NCBI GenBank assembly: GCA_009760855.2 | Contig: WPIO01000002.1 | Location: 12,184,501 to 12,248,500, forward strand | From: Cristatella mucedo | Taxonomy: Eukaryota > Bryozoa > Phylactolaemata > Cristatellidae | Reading direction: 5' to 3' | Length of the DNA stretch: 64,000 bases | Shown here: positions 62,949-64,000 of the stretch, in pieces | Numbering within the stretch: the stretch's first letter is position 1 | Layout: every line of letters begins with the position of its first letter | Program-made: the position numbers and the translations under genes | The notes under the pieces: generated by a model | Databases searched by the model: none | Told to the model about the DNA's origin: nothing | Seen by the model: the letters and a program-made list of their open reading frames with translations, nothing else

Positions 62949-63285
62949 CATTATCGGCTGCAGGTCAAGAATTAGCAGTTTGTGGTTAATGTGCCGGTAG
63001 ATCTTTTAACGAACGAATCGAAGTCAGGTATGGCGATTTAACTAGTGTTGTAAACTTGTCCTTTGCCTAGCAACTTTCATGCAATGTCGGAATTCTTTTC
63101 GTAGTGTCAATTCACTTGCCTAGTCTTTGAAGCTCTAGCAACACATGCAAAATGCAGATCTATTCACTTGTTATGTAAGGCTGTTGCTTCCTGTAGTGGT
63201 CAGTCCCATTAATTTTCCTGGCATTCTTTTGCAGCAACTACACTCGAATGTGATGGCTAGGAAAAGGCACCTATGCTTGAAATAT

Positions 63286-63289
<4 letters not shown>
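62949..63289. other. Unassigned sequence
   Basis: Nothing recognised. Confidence 0.4.

Positions 63290-63330
<41 letters not shown>
63290..63330. repeat. (GT)n microsatellite
   Basis: About 41 bp of pure GT. Confidence 0.97.
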
Positions 63331-63333
<3 letters not shown>

Positions 63334-64000
63334 ACGAGTGCCTGCCTGTGTGGCTGCGCGTGAGCACTATATGTGCACATGGATTATCTATGAAAACCAT
63401 ATATATGTTAAGACTAGGAAGGATTCATAAATAATTATGGGATATTATAATTAACTTTGCAAAGCTGAGAGTCTGAAGTTGGAATTTCACAGCGGTGCTC
63501 GTTAGTTTCATCTTTGGTCTCTTATTGTTGCTTGATTGGTTAAAATTTTTGTCGATTTTCCAAAGTACGGTGCTTAGTGGCTTCTTCCTTTGTTTTCCAC
63601 TAACGTTGTTGTCTGCAAAAGTGTTGCCATTATTCCGGCAACTTGGATCTTTATTGATCACAATCCATCCTATCAAAACAGAGATGCATAGTTCGAAAAG
63701 CTTACACTGTGTATACCTTGAGGGAGAACGTGATAATGTTAAGCATTTCCTTAAGAAGACTTACCATTTTGCCGTGTATTCAACTATTGCACTCATAATC
63801 TTTCTTTTTAGCTTCCCGGCACCTCGAGCTGTGCGTCAAAACATCCCTAATTTGCTGATAATGGTGGCGAATAAATGCAGCAGCATTGTATATGCACATA
63901 ATAGCTTCTATAACTTACTATTTTTTTGTAAATCCTAGCCCCATATGTGCCAATTTTTTTAGAAATTTCTGTCCAATTAAATTTAAAATTAATTTCTAAT
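63331..64000. other. Unassigned AT-rich end of window
   Basis: A 147-codon plus-strand frame at 63495-63938 is rich in Leu, Phe and Ser with hydrophobic runs. That is expected from T-rich DNA, and no protein family is recognised. Confidence 0.4.

Noticed and set aside
63495-63938. 147-codon hydrophobic frame as a membrane protein
   Set aside because: The composition follows T-rich DNA. No family motif, splice context or conservation evidence is visible.

Overview
This window reads as non-coding, transposon-dominated DNA from an animal nuclear genome. The evidence is broken non-LTR retrotransposons of the L2/CR1 type, tRNA-derived SINEs, Tc1/mariner remnants and very long dinucleotide microsatellites. 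There are no dense ORFs, operons, ribosome binding sites or other prokaryotic features. The LINE families and long CT/GA tracts fit an aquatic invertebrate or a basal deuterostome best. I cannot name the species from sequence alone. I found no convincing host protein gene, no rRNA, no functional tRNA and no CRISPR array.

Two LINE families explain most of the recognisable sequence; the names are local to this answer. L2-A has a reverse transcriptase (RT) ORF ending in an FRTAFSGSL-like C-terminus. Its 3' UTR ends in an 8-bp stem-loop followed by an (ATT)n tail. L2-B has an AP-endonuclease plus RT ORF, a 3' UTR with a nested hairpin and an (ATTAC)n tail. The longest L2-B copy (about 14.82-18.45 kb, minus strand) is nearly full length but carries stops and frameshifts. 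The best L2-A coding stretches are at 24.9-26.1 kb (381 codons open) and 57.1-58.0 kb (294 codons open). Neither copy has an endonuclease domain.

Layout. 0-3 kb: old LINE scraps. 3.06-6.27 kb: an L2-B copy split by an L2-A insertion. 7.8-9.8 kb: a head-to-head L2-A cluster with an L2-A copy nested in another. 11.3-13.8 kb: an L2-B 3' end and a second nested L2-A pair. 14.8-18.5 kb: long L2-B. 18.8-23.7 kb: an L2-A 3' end, two very long CT tracts and an L2-B 3' end. 24.2-26.2 kb: a Tc1 scrap and a long L2-A. 27.6-30.8 kb: SINEs and an L2-A 3' end. 31.2-36.7 kb: an old LINE, a perfect 55-bp tandem duplication, L2-A fused tail-to-tail with L2-B, a SINE, and a trinucleotide array next to a LINE 3' end. 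38.3-39.0 kb: a CT tract and L2-B. 41.9-47.2 kb: old LINEs, SINEs, and young L2-A copies. 48.7-54.9 kb: microsatellites, three L2-B 3' ends, an old LINE and a Tc1-like transposase remnant. 56.2-58.5 kb: a long L2-A with 5-bp target duplications and an older 3' end. 59-64 kb: SINEs and compound microsatellites.

The elements work as parasites of parasites. Three L2-A insertions interrupt other LINE copies exactly at a CCTA site with an apparent 2-bp TA duplication. Both LINE families keep a folded 3' end, as expected if their RT recognises it during target-primed reverse transcription. The SINEs share a tRNA-like head with A and B boxes but carry at least two different tails. No undescribed host system is evident. 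The insertion-site pattern and the 3'-end structures are the parts most worth a second look.
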